Shown piece after piece: positions 23,527 through 34,900 of a DNA stretch of 64,000 nucleotides. The stretch comes from Ehretia macrophylla (Eukaryota > Streptophyta > Magnoliopsida > Boraginales > Ehretiaceae), in contig CM075782.1 of NCBI GenBank assembly GCA_037974665.1, positions 42,832,851 through 42,896,850 of the forward strand, written 5' to 3'. A program made the position numbers and the translations under genes. Within the stretch, counting starts at the first letter, position 1; each line of letters begins with the position of its first letter. The notes beneath the pieces were generated by a model, which saw only the letters and a list, made by a program, of their open reading frames with translations, made no database searches and was not told the origin of the DNA.

Positions 23527-23853
23527 GTACGCACATTCATTTTGGTCAAAATAGAGGCTCTTTTCCGCTCCATCATTATTTTCCGTCTCGGCCATGATTT
23601 CGTCTTCAGTACTAGGAGTTCTGCTAAGACATTCAGCCCGACGCCTCACCAAGGTCTCCTCCATTGCCATTTGCCTCCACCTCCTCGTTCAAATGCCCTC
23701 GAAAGTAAACAATAGCAGTGCACGCAGGCCTACACAGCCTCATCATGACTAATGTAAGCCTACTAAGTTATCCTAGGTTTGATGATTATTTTATGATATT
23801 CATATAGACCAAGGTTGTAAGTCAACTTCACTTAATTAAATTAACATAGATCA

Positions 23854-24402
23854 TGTAATATCCCACATCGGACGCGGAGGTCTTTGGGCTCTTGATATAA
23901 GGGGAAGTCTTCTTGTATCGTCTACGCGCGTTTTTCTGGCAGTGGCTGGGAGGCGACAAACCCGTGAGGGGTATGGGCCCTAGAGCGGACAATACGTGCA
24001 TAGTGCGCTTCCGGGCCAACTCGCCTCAGCCTCGTGCTCGCTTGGGCCCTAAGTCCAGGGAGTATTACAGGCGTGGGAGTGTTGGTTTTGGGGCATTACA
24101 AAGGTAGTATCAGAGCCGACGCGTTCGTATGGCCAGTCCCCAAGGGGGGGCGGGTGTAATATCCCACATCGGACGCAGAGGTCTTTGGGCTACTTGATAT
24201 AAGGGGTAACATCCTTGTATCGTGTAAGCGCGTTTTCCTGGCAGTGGCTGGGAGGCGACAAAACTGTGAGAGGTATGGGCCTCAGAGCGGACAATACGTG
24301 CATAGTGCGCTTCCGGGCCAACTCGCCTCAGCCTCGTGCTCGCTTGGGCCCTAAGTCCAGGGAGTATTACAGGCGTGGGAGTGTTGGTTTTGGGGCGTTA
24401 CA
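23854..24402 (+). mobile_element. TRIM retrotransposon (terminal repeats 247-248 bp)
   Basis: The LTRs are 23854-24100 and 24155-24402. They start TGTAATATCCCACATCGG and end TTTTGGGGC(A/G)TTACA. The 54-base interior has GTAGTATCAGAGC (tRNA-Met primer site) and a purine tract CCAAGGGGGGGCGGG. It is flanked by exact 5-bp GATCA copies (23849-23853, 24403-24407). The element is complete in form but carries no genes, as is normal for TRIMs. It sits about 180 bases upstream of the MEB-B start codon. The much higher GC content than its surroundings makes spurious long frames. Confidence 0.95.
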
Positions 24403-25065
24403 GATCAAGATTCTGAAAGTATGGAAGCGAGATACTTGGGCGTTGGAGAAAGCTGTTCATGGCACGATTATGACTTTAGGCGGATGGACAATGGGTACAA
24501 CGAGGGTTACAATCCTTACTGACTCCAAACTTTTTATTTTAAATATAATAATATTTTGGAAGTATGTTTAATCTGAAATATTAATTAATCCTCACCAAAA
24601 AAATTTAAAAATTATATAAAGTATTTATTACATATTATAGTTCTCGTTGAAAAAATATCATGCATCCGCCCTGGCTAGCAGCCTAGCACAAATAATGGTA
24701 GTTGTCTGCCTCTGATGCATAAATGTAATACAAATCATGTGTCGTGTTTCGGAAGTAGTCATTCTGCTAACATCTTAACGTATTAATTTATGTTAGGTTA
24801 GTTTTCAAAGATTCTGAAAACGTGGTAACATAAATCGTACGAGATTTTTTTACAAACTATATTTAAATTATCGTGACAAATCATGGTTGAACTGATAGTG
24901 TGAATGTGTTAAGCTTTCAGATTCATATTCACATTGCCATAGCATCCTCCTAACAACAGTACCAGTCAGAATATTAATAAGATGAGTTTTAAATTAATTT
25001 TTCCTCGATTACTACCTTAAACTTTATCATGGATTACCTGTCATGGTGTCATAGCGGAAGATAGT
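24403..25065. promoter_or_regulatory. Upstream region of MEB-B, with blocks shared with RBOH upstream DNA
   Basis: Before the TRIM inserted, this followed on from the MEB-B 5' flank. The words GATCAAGATTCTGAAAGTATG and TTGGGCGTTGG match the intact MEB upstream region (63300-63345). At 24690-25065 it shares blocks with RBOH upstream DNA (46440-46630, 48190-48640, 48740-49020), including GAAAACGTGGTAA, CAAATCATGGTTGAA and CTTTCAGATTCATATTCACA. No core promoter motif was picked out. Confidence 0.55.
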
Positions 25066-25189
25066 TGACTAAGATCTTCTGAACGATTTTATTATTATTT
25101 TTTTTTGCTAACCAAGCAAAGATTTCGATTATTATTATGCTTTAAGTGTTCCTTTTTAATTTCCAAAATATTGGTCTCGGGCCTTTGAT

Positions 25190-25750
25190 AAGTGCAAGCA
25201 CCTCAGTTTTGAAGGGGGATTACAAATCTATGGATTGAAATGGATGCATTGGGGTGGTTAACATGCATATTACAAAAAGGAGGACGAGAGTCGTGGGACA
25301 CCTGTTAGGTTATTGAACAAGCTCACATATTTATAAAGAAGGGAATCAGTCTGCAGATTTTTTAGCGAATATGGAAACTTCTATCGAAGGTCTTCAAATC
25401 ATTGATTCAGTTAACTCATTTGCTAGATCACTTCAAGGTATGGTTGGTATTGACAAAGCCTCTTTTCCTCATTTCAGATTCTAATTATTTGCTTCCTTTC
25501 TTGATTCCACATTGTAAATCCTAGTTAGGCTGCCTGTTGCCTTTCTTTGTTTGGTTTTTTGCTTGGTTAGGTGTTCTTTTGTAAGAAGAGATAATTTGTG
25601 TCTCTTCTAGTTTAGTTTGGATGACGGGACAGGTAAGTTTTCCATCTTTCAGGGAGGTTAGCCTTTATGTCCCCCTCCCCTTTGTACATTTTCTTCCTAT
25701 TTAATAAAATTCCGGAGGAAAGTCATCCTAACTCCTTTAATTAAAAAAAG
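25190..25750 (+). mobile_element. LINE (L1-type) 3' end with RNase H tail
   Basis: The plus strand gives the C-terminal RNase H-like motif of plant L1s (SHIYKEGNQSADFLAN) and a weaker LWIEMDALG upstream, then a 3' UTR with TTTGTACATTTTCTTCC, AATAAAATTCCGGAGG and an A-rich end. The 3' UTR resembles that of the minus-strand LINE at 49925-51393. 5'-truncated. Confidence 0.75.
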
Positions 25751-25779
25751 AAAAATTGAAAAAGACTTGTGAAGTAGAC

Positions 25780-26299
25780 CGCCATTTTATGCCTAGCATT
25801 TGATATACGTATTGATGCTGAAGTTCTATACTTGACTTCAGCATTTTCCAGCCAAGCAGCGCACTGATTCAAAATAAGTCTTAATTCTAAGATCAGAACC
25901 ATATACTACAGTATTTTATATATGCGACTGTGCTTTTATTTTTATCATTTTAAGTTGACTCTTGTTTTTTATTGTTTGGTTTTTAATCATCCATTTTCTA
26001 TGGGTAAGTTTTGGTTTTCTATATTGTTTATTGATAATATTGAACTATATATTAATTTTTATGTTATATTTCGTTCCTGCAACCGGGTTTGCGGCACACA
26101 ACGTAGATTTCCATAAGTGATAACAAATGTAGAATAGGAAACAAATTAGTTTCTACAGTAAATTGATTGTAATAATTACTTATATTATATTACAAGTTTA
26201 GGCTTAATTTCAGGAGTTACCATAGATTAGATTTCAAGTTATCTTATTATAATAGATTTTTAATTAGTTTAGTTCTCTATTCTTTATCACCAAGTTATA

Positions 26300-26300
<1 letters not shown>
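25780..26300. other. AT-rich spacer, no gene recognised
   Basis: Bases 25780-25900 weakly resemble 49250-49310 (GCTGAAGTT, GATTCAAAA), so the shared upstream DNA of MEB-B and RBOH may extend here. The remainder shows nothing I can support. Confidence 0.35.

Positions 26301-26304
<4 letters not shown>

Positions 26305-26344
<40 letters not shown>
26305..26344. repeat. (TA)n microsatellite
   Basis: About 40 bases of uninterrupted TA dinucleotides. Confidence 0.97.
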
Positions 26345-26347
<3 letters not shown>

Positions 26348-26459
26348 TTACACAACAATTAATTAATATTTTAATACACAGACATTATATCTTTTTTTTC
26401 TTTTAGAGACGCAATTAATTCATGGTGACTTGTGACGAGAATCAATGCGAAAGACTTGT

Positions 26460-27590
26460 GATGATTTATTGAACCAGCCGTGAGTCATTTCCGGTCAGTA
26501 CTATGCTGTCGAAATATACTAAGAGAAAGACTGTTAGTGAGCCACGGTAGAGAATAAATAAGGAGGTATCACATTTAGAATTGGTGAAACCAAGAGTAAG
26601 TAAGAATTGATGAAGTTCATGATACCATGTACTTGGGGCCTGTTTCAGGCCATAAATGGCCCTCCTTAGTTTGCACAAATGTGTAGGAAACTTTTGGTTG
26701 ACAAAACCCGGAGGTTGTTGCATACACACATCATTAGTAAGAGAACCCTGGAGAAAGGCATTGTTAATGTTTAATTGACGTAATACCCAACAAAACTATA
26801 CAACCATGGTAATGATTGTGCAAACGGTGGTGGGTTTAACAACTGGGCTGAACGTGGCATAAAAATCTATTCCAGGAAGTTGGTAGAAGCCTTTTGCGAC
26901 AAAGCGCGCCTTGTATCGATCAAGTGAGCCATTCGCCTTGCATTTCACCCTATAAATCCATTTACAACCAACCACATTTAGTCTGTCATGAAATGGGACG
27001 AGGTCCTAAGTGTGATTTTTCACCAAGGCATTAAACTCTTTACTCATAGTATAGCGCCAGCGTGGTAGGTTTTTTGCTTGAGTGAAGGTTGCAGGTTCAA
27101 CAAGCACCGACGGTGTGTGCGTTGTGGTTAAGCAAAGTTTTTGTACAGGCTTGAATATTTGATTTCTTTATCGTGTGACCATAGGATGCAGGGGATGTTG
27201 CTATGAAGTGGAAGGGATTGAATTTACCTGTGTTGGAGATGACGTCGGCGGCCTCACTATTGTAAACTGGAGATGAGTATTTGTATGAGATAGCGATGAG
27301 GAACTAGATACAGGAGCTGGCTAATTTTGGGTTTACCGTAGGTTGTTGCATCGGTGTCGGTGGGTTTGAATAGTACATTTGTGACATCAGTGTTTGGAGT
27401 AGTGACTGTAGCCGTGAGGTTGGGAAATGTGGTGCTGGTTGAGGATGCAATAGCTGTATAGGATGGAAGAAGAGATAAAGACTTTTGGATCGTGGACTCG
27501 TTGGAGTTGTATTAGACTGTTGATACCATATAGAAGCTGTAATGAGCTTAAATACAAGCTGTATTGCCACACTCATTTCAATGTACAAGA
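26460..27590 (-). mobile_element. Ty1/Copia fragment (reverse transcriptase region), broken
   Basis: The minus strand has characteristic Copia reverse-transcriptase words ([18 protein letters not shown], then LRRAIYGLKQAPSTWYHEL). A primer-site-like TGGTATCAACA lies on the same strand at 27528-27518, so the 5' end of the element is probably just to its right. Most of the internal region is missing and there are several breaks. No paired LTRs were found, so this is an old fossil. Confidence 0.8.
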
Positions 27591-27599
27591 TGGGTTTAT

Positions 27600-28160
27600 A
27601 TGCATAAGTTGGAGCTCAATTACCTGCTTGAGCTCATTCGTAATTGCTTAATCTAAGAAGACAAATCCTACTAATTTACATGTAATTGAGATCACGATTG
27701 TGCTGAATCAGTTGATTGAGATTCCAATGAGCTGGTTGATTTAGTCAATCGTGATTATGGTTTGTCATGCATCAATTGTGCTCTATCACCTAGCACCCTG
27801 ACCCCCATGGTATCGAACGACCCCCAGCCTCTATCTCGCTGAACACCCCTCCCTTACAGTTTACCAACACCCAACCCCAGACTAAATAGCGACAGATTAA
27901 CTATGAAATTTGTCCGTAAAGTTTTTTCGTTGCCCGCGATTGTTTTTTCTTATAGTGGGTGGTGACCTAGGTTCTTCTTGTTGACGAATCGGGGCAATGA
28001 TACGGTTGGAGAACTTCAATTCACCCAACCTCCAAAACCACCCAGTCACAGCATGTGAGGCCCACTCTATGTCTCTTGGACTAATAGTAAGTTGGGTGGA
28101 TGGAAAAATTTTCATAGGATTGTATATAAGTATCACAAGTACATGTTCTTTGATAATAAA
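27600..28160. other. Spacer, possibly with an old Copia LTR; no gene recognised
   Basis: The position just beyond the Copia primer-like site would suit its 5' LTR, but no partner copy exists in the window to confirm it. No coding frame is supported. Confidence 0.35.
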
Positions 28161-28163
28161 AAT

Positions 28164-28496
28164 GGTTAATATCACTTTTAGTCTCTTATCTTTAAATTCA
28201 TTGACGATTTGGTCCTTTTTTTCATAAGTGATACATTTTAGTCTCTTATCTTTTCAAGTTGGGACACCGTTAATCTTTTTGCGTGAATCCGTTAAAAATC
28301 TAATAGTAGTCTTATTTTTTTCCAAAAGACCCATGTTGGATACGTGGGTTTGTCGTTAGATTTTTAACGGATTCACATAAAAGAACTAACGGTGTCCCAA
28401 CTTAAAAAGATAAGAGACTAAAATGTATCACTTTTAAAAATAATAGACCACATCATCAATGAGATTAGAAATAAGGGACCAAAAATTATATTAACC
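28164..28496. mobile_element. Mutator-like MITE, relative of 22842-23202
   Basis: The ends GGTTAATATCACTTTTAG and its inverted match, with TCTCTTATCTTT and GGGACACCGTTA inside, place it in the same family as 22842-23202. The interior forms a long near-perfect palindrome around TTAACGGATTCAC. The flanking TAAAAAT words suggest a decayed target duplication. Confidence 0.78.
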
Positions 28497-28499
28497 CTA

Positions 28500-28943
28500 A
28501 AAATAAAAAAAAGTACGGCCTGTTCTATTTCTGCAGGGCGCACTATTATCTATTTTTTTTTGCATCTATATCCGGCTTACCGTCTTCCGCTCAAGACAAG
28601 GATAAAAAAATGAAATCCTCTTTGCCATTTTCAGTTTTAATTAGTTGGAATATCACTGTCATTATTACAATATTAAGATCTTCTTGGAGCTAATCTGACT
28701 TCAGGGCTAAGGTAGGCCTCATTTCTACAATCAATAATATACGATAGCATTTTGGCGGAAAAAAAAAAAAAAAATTGATGAATTCATTATTATTCAGAGA
28801 AACATGTAAATGGCTAGAGATCATATATATAGAGGTATTGATAATAATATATTTGCAATAATTTGTGTACGGAGAAAGAGTAGCTTGTAGAGAACTTGTT
28901 TGGTCCATGGGGTTTCAGAAATCTTGTCATCTCTTGCATGCAA
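28500..28943. other. 3' flank of RBOH
   Basis: AT-rich DNA between a MITE and the RBOH stop codon (TGA complement at 28944-28946). It presumably holds the RBOH 3' UTR. No other gene is seen. Confidence 0.5.
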
Positions 28944-31900
28944 TCAAAAGTTCTCTTTGTGGAAATCAAATTTAGTGGAAGTCTTGTGAGAAAATTCCAA
29001 GGCTAGCTGTCGCAGGTCTTTTCCCTGGCTCCCACATAGAAAGACTCCTGCAAATTGAAAGCGATATCCAATTAGTGAAATGGATATAATTATCTAACCA
29101 AAAATAAATAAATAAAAAGAAATCGGATCGGCCAATCAGTTTAGCCGCTGGAAATCCAACAGCAACTATCGATTATTATCCAACAACTTGGATAGAATAA
29201 ATTCACTCATCGATCAAGATTACTTGCACGTATAGGTGATGGTATGCTAATGAAGTACTAAAATACTGCAGTTAAGATGTAAGCTAACCAAGTGTTACAG
29301 TGGCATGATAAGAATAAATTCATGGTATATTGTTTCCAACTCTACTCTGATTAGACTAGACTTCTATTTATCTTTAACTGGCTAGGACTTAGACTTTGAA
29401 CCAAAATCGAACATAAAATACTACAACAATGTCAAAAAATATATATATGTATCATGTGAATTTAGTTCCATGAAGAAATTTGAATAAGCTACTCACCTAC
29501 TGTTGTATTAGTGTTGTTGGTTGCAATGTGTTGGTAGACTTTTGGCCAATCAGGCCTAGCAAAATAGCACTTAACTCGGGTTCCAGACACAATGTCAACT
29601 CCATTTTTAGCATAATAAAGTGATTGAAGCATTGTAATGAAAGCAGATCGAGCATCACCCTCTTCATACACACTTGTGCAGTGATTGTGCATCTCTATCA
29701 CTTCCTCTTGATCCATTTCAGCTACCTCGTTCATTATTCCTTTGAACCACTCAAATGAACCTTGGTCTTTAGTCACCCAATAGAAGTATGCTTTCCTTGT
29801 TTTGAACTCACTTTCGCTTCCATCTGCTAAAGCATTGTTTTCTTCATCCTTGGCTAATTGCATGTTGTTCACAATGTCTTTAAGAATGCTGATCATGGGT
29901 GTTGCACCAATTCCTAACCCCACCAACACCACCACTTCATATTTCTTGTAGTCTTGTGCTGGTGCTCCGTATGGTCCATCGATCAACACCCTGGGGAAAC
30001 TGTCCATCGTAATTTGATTGTTGAATTCAGGGATGGATTCAGATTTTTTTTTTTCTCAGTAAGGACTAAAATATATATAATTTAACACTTACATAGTAAT
30101 AATTTTTTTAAATAAGGCTAAATTGATATTTCAGACTATAAAAATTTAAATTAGACATATTTGAACAAATACATTTGAAGCCCCTATTCACCAATATATG
30201 CCTCCGTCCATGGTTGAAATCATAATCAAAATTCAATAGAGTAAATATGATATGCAGGGGCAAATTCTGAAATTCTTTTCAACGGAGACTAAAACAGATT
30301 AATTTTCAACTAGATGATATATATATATATTTTTTTCAGTGTGGACTAATTAGTCATTTTAACTAAGAACACTGGTCTCACCTTGGAGCTTAGGCCAAGA
30401 CATTATATATCCTTGTCTAGTATGTCAACGTGTATTTTCATGCATAAAACAGTAATTTCAGGAATTTATTTTTTCATTTCCACAAATTTGTAAAGAAAAG
30501 ATTCCAAAAGGGTACCAAGAAAATGAGCATGGACTAATAGATCAAGTATTAGAAATCAAAGTTAAAGACATGGTGAACTGAATTTATCTGCTCTTTTGAA
30601 TGACTTACCTTGGATTGTTCTCTTCTTTCGAGTAGTCGACTGTGAGTAGTCCACTTTTCCCACTAAGTGGCAGCTGAAATACCTAACAATAAGCAATGTA
30701 AACATAGCAAAAGATTAGCCACTGAAACAGGGATTTATTGGGAATATTCCTATTGGAAATGCTCAGAATAGTTTTAAAACGATATTTTAAAAATTAGAAA
30801 TAATACTAATATTACTAAGGATTGTAATAATAAGAACATTAATAATTAAGACATAAAAAATAGAATAATGTGTTATTTACCTCTGAGAAAACTTTACGTA
30901 TTTGCCTTGTCCAATCACCAATACTTCTAATGTGAACACTTATGTAGTCATCTCTAGAGGCAGAAGTGATGGAAAATGGATGCCTGTAATATGAGACCAT
31001 AAACACTTAATAATCTCGACAAAAGAATAAAGAATAGGAAAAGATGAAAAGGACATAAAAGATATGATTTGTTATTTTAGGGGATGATTTCAATAATGTG
31101 ACTATTATACGTTCATATATGACAATTTTTTTTTAAATTGATACATACTTCATTTTTTTTTAAAACATTTTTGTGAGAATCTTCCGAAAAGTTACATTGA
31201 ACATTTAGGAAAGAAGGAACGCTCCACAAAGATTTTGAAATATATAGTGATATACCTCATATTTTTTAATTTTTTTTAGGGAAACTTCTGAAAAATTATC
31301 TTGAATATTTCGGAAGAATGGTTCCAAGATATTATTGTAGATAATTTAGTTGGAACTTTCGTACCAATTTAAACCATTGCGCCTATATTAAAATGATGTG
31401 TGAAGTGCATCAGACTCCCTTGTACTTTAGTAAAAGTGTACAACACCCCCCTATAATTTAAAAACTCCCTGAATTAGTCCTTATAGTTTTTTAAAAGTGC
31501 ACAACACCCCCTACTGTTAAAAAATCTGTTAAATTTAACGGACAGTGTATTTTACACTTGTTAAGTGAGTTTTTTTTTTAATTTTTAACGAATTTATTCA
31601 TTAAATAATTATATGAATTAACCAAATTATATTTTTTTTTTGCCTAAACAAAACAAAAGAGAGAAATGAAAAAAAAATGAGGGTATTTACGTTTTTTTAT
31701 AAAATTCGTTAAATATGACGGATTTTATAACTATAGGGGGGTGTTGTGCACTTTTAAAAAATATAGGGACTAATTCAGGGAGTTTTTGAACTATAGAGGG
31801 GTGTTGTGCACTTTCGTTAAAGTATAAGGAGGTCTGGTGCACTTCACCCTAAAATGATTTGCAAGTAACCAATATATTATAGTATTGAGCTATGTATGTT

Positions 31901-34900
31901 ATTTTCGAGACGAGATATTATTCCTTAATTATATTATTTTCTTGTAATCCACCTTCTCTTGATGATATTTTTCTAGCTATTAGTTTAACTAGGGAAGATA
32001 ATATTTTTATTCTCCATTTTTGTATTGAACACTTGTATTTAATCCCGTGTGTATAACTTTGTCCCAACCACTTTAAAATCTTGATGTTCTATCCATGATA
32101 TTATAATATTTTAAGGAAATTTTCTGTTAGAATATGTACTTATCCCACATAAAAAAATCATAAATTTTTAGACCACTTAATAAGATTCTGGACTACTCCA
32201 TTTGACACCAATTGGTTTAAGATGAAACCTCAGCCTTCTTAACATGATATTAGAGTTAGGCCCATTGTTTAGTGTTATTCATCTTCCGCGTGTGACCCAT
32301 CTCAAATCAGGTTCACTTGTCTTCAATCTTTCGTGTGTGCATAGTCTACGCACTTTCAATCTTCCATATGTGCTATCTATCATATGTGTGTTTAATCTTT
32401 CAAGTGTGAGAATTTCAAAATAAGGTCCTTGCGTGTTCAATATTTCACGTGTGACCCTTCTCAAATCAGGTCACACGTGAGGGGAAGTGTTAGAATATGC
32501 ACTTGTCCCACATAAAAAAATCATAAACTCTTAGACCACTTAATAAAATCATGAACTACTCAATTTAACACCAATTAATTTTAAATGAAAATCCAGTTAT
32601 CTTAACAACTTCAAACTATTTCCCAACATTTAGTATAGCCAATCATCAATAAAATATTTTAATTGTCACTTACCATTCAAATGGAGAAACAGAAACACAC
32701 TTGACAAAAATGTATTGCCCACTTTTATATTTGAAACCTTGTGGCTTTGACAGGTGGAGCGCCAAAACGTCTCCAGGATAAACACCAACCTTGAAATTTA
32801 TAATGCAAAAATTTTTAGTAATAATACTGTAAAGATTATTGGATATACCAATTTAATTGAATATATAAGCTCATTTACTTTTAACTCTTGAAATAGAATT
32901 AAAAAATTTACAAATTTAATTGAATATAAAAGCTAATCTACAAATATAATTGAATATATATATACCTTTAATATTTTAACGGGATCAATGCGGGACCTGG
33001 ATGACCTAATCAACCTTTCACCAGCATAAAGTGTCACTGGAATTGCTATATACATCCAAGTCTGCCAATGCGAAAAAGGTGTGTGGAAATTCCATGATAG
33101 GTAAGAAAATATACCAATTTTATGCCAATTCAACTAGCGCGGATCAAAAATTTTTATTCACTAGGGCTAAAATACTGAATTTAGCCCTCATATACAGGGG
33201 CGGAGCCAAGAATTATTATCAGTAAGGGCTAAAATTCATAATTTTTAATTATACGAGTATTTTTTTTTAATGGGATTAATTAATTTTTTTAATTAAAAAT
33301 ACATAGATATTTTTTTTTTTAAATACATATAAATTTTAACATTTTTATGGGTCAGTGGGGGCTAAAATTCATAATTTTTGAATTATATGAGTACTTTTAT
33401 TTTTCAGTAGGGACTAATTAATTTTTTTTAATTAAAAATACATAGATATCTATTTTTTTTTCAAAAAATACATATAAATTTTAATATTTTTATGAGCCAG
33501 TGGGGGCTAAAATTCATAAATTTTAAACTATACGAGTATTTTTATTTTTTAGTGGGGATAATTAATTTTTTTTAACTAAAAATATATAGATATCTAATTT
33601 TTTTAAAAAAAATACATAAAAATTTTAACGATTTTTATGGGTCAGTGGGGGCTGCAGCCTCCACTCGCCCTAATGTGCCTCCGCCAATGCTCATATATGA
33701 ATAGCCTTTTCTTTATTTAGTTACGGCTAAATTGATTTTTCATACTAAAAATACCTTAAAAATATACATATCAATTTAAAAATTTTGAAGTGAGCGAGAG
33801 CTGCAGAGAATTTGAGTGAGAGGTGATTGCGGCCCTCGCTCATGGTTGAATGGCTCTGCAATTTAGAGAAATAGACTCAGGTCCAGATACTAACCGTTTT
33901 TTTGTACCAATCATGGGCCAGATAAAGCTTGATGCCATGAACTATGAGAAGAGCATACACAATTACAAAGATGTGATGGGAGTACCAGAAGGCATTGAAT
34001 CCAGTAACCTTGTTTCGCATGACAGATATAAAATCAACCTTGTTTAGGATTTTGGGTACTTTTATTTTGCTTCTTCTCCTCGTTGCTAGTGTGAAAGCTA
34101 TTGACATCAAAACCACCATGATAATCCCAGTCACTCCTTCAACTCCCTTAACAAAATGCCAATAGCTTGTAGGCTGTTCCCCAAAGAATGGCTTCATTGG
34201 CTCATATTTTTCAGGGCTAGCATGAAGAAGCCGTGGAAAATCACATGCTAAATGACTAATTGCATGTATTCCAACCCCTATTGCAACTGCAAAAGCTATA
34301 ATCTACAAGAAAAGTGACCGCAATTTAGTATGACTAATTGCATCTTTGTTTTCATGCTATAATCACATGCTTAATGACTAATTGTATCAAGAATACTGAG
34401 TTTTAACTGTTAAAGTATATTTAGGCATAGTTATCGATATCATACGATTTGCGAAACAAATTGTAAAATACATTTCGATATTCTTCAAAATCGATACGAA
34501 TTAACGAGTGAATCATAAATTGGTCCGAATGGGAAGTGGAATCGTAAAAAAAATGACTGAATCGTACGATTCATGGTTAGCAACTTTTTTTGACTTCATT
34601 CGTGTACTTTGCTGTAAAGTAGGTGAAAAAGAAAAAGAAAATGCAAAAGATGTGGGACAAAAGTAAGTGGGAAGAAAAGTAAAGTTTTTTTCAATTATTA
34701 GTTTAACTTTTGTTAGTCAAAAGTTAAAAAAAAAAAACCTTATATTGATGATTGATCAGAATTCTGAAACGCTGGTCTTCAAACAAACGCAGGAGACATG
34801 GTCTTCAAAACTTAATTACTTTAGAAATATATAGTTTTATGTCCTCTAATATAAGTTATAATTATATTTAAATTGTTAAATAATCTTATTTTTGCATCAT

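Larger units (their letters stand above)
18240..23670 (-). pseudogene. MEB-B: broken MEB-like gene, exons 1 and 2 with introns
   Basis: Exon 1 (23670 to about 23535) encodes MAMEETLVRRR... and ends LYFDQNE, matching the intact gene's start and its FDQNQG end. Exon 2 (21996-21682) is open for 105 codons and keeps CPNC and CSSC. At 18250-18290 the sequence (TTTGTTACTAGTTA, GATGCTA) matches the part of intron 2 next to exon 3 of the intact gene (58530-58580). There the Gypsy LTR begins, and exons 3-8 are not found in the window. Intron 2 carries unit 2 of the duplication and a SINE; intron 1 has gained a MITE, a 361-bp inverted-repeat element and a second SINE at its donor. The gene cannot give a full product, although its first two exons are open. 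Confidence 0.8.

Noticed and set aside
23913-24571. GC-rich frames of 64 and 118 codons
   Set aside because: They run through TRIM terminal repeats, which carry no genes; the likeness between the two comes from the repeat.
26305-26344. AT-rich origin-like element
   Set aside because: It is a plain TA microsatellite with no other supporting signal.
33226-33655. CRISPR-like array
   Set aside because: The units are contiguous tandem repeats of over 130 bases without spacers, in a plant intron.
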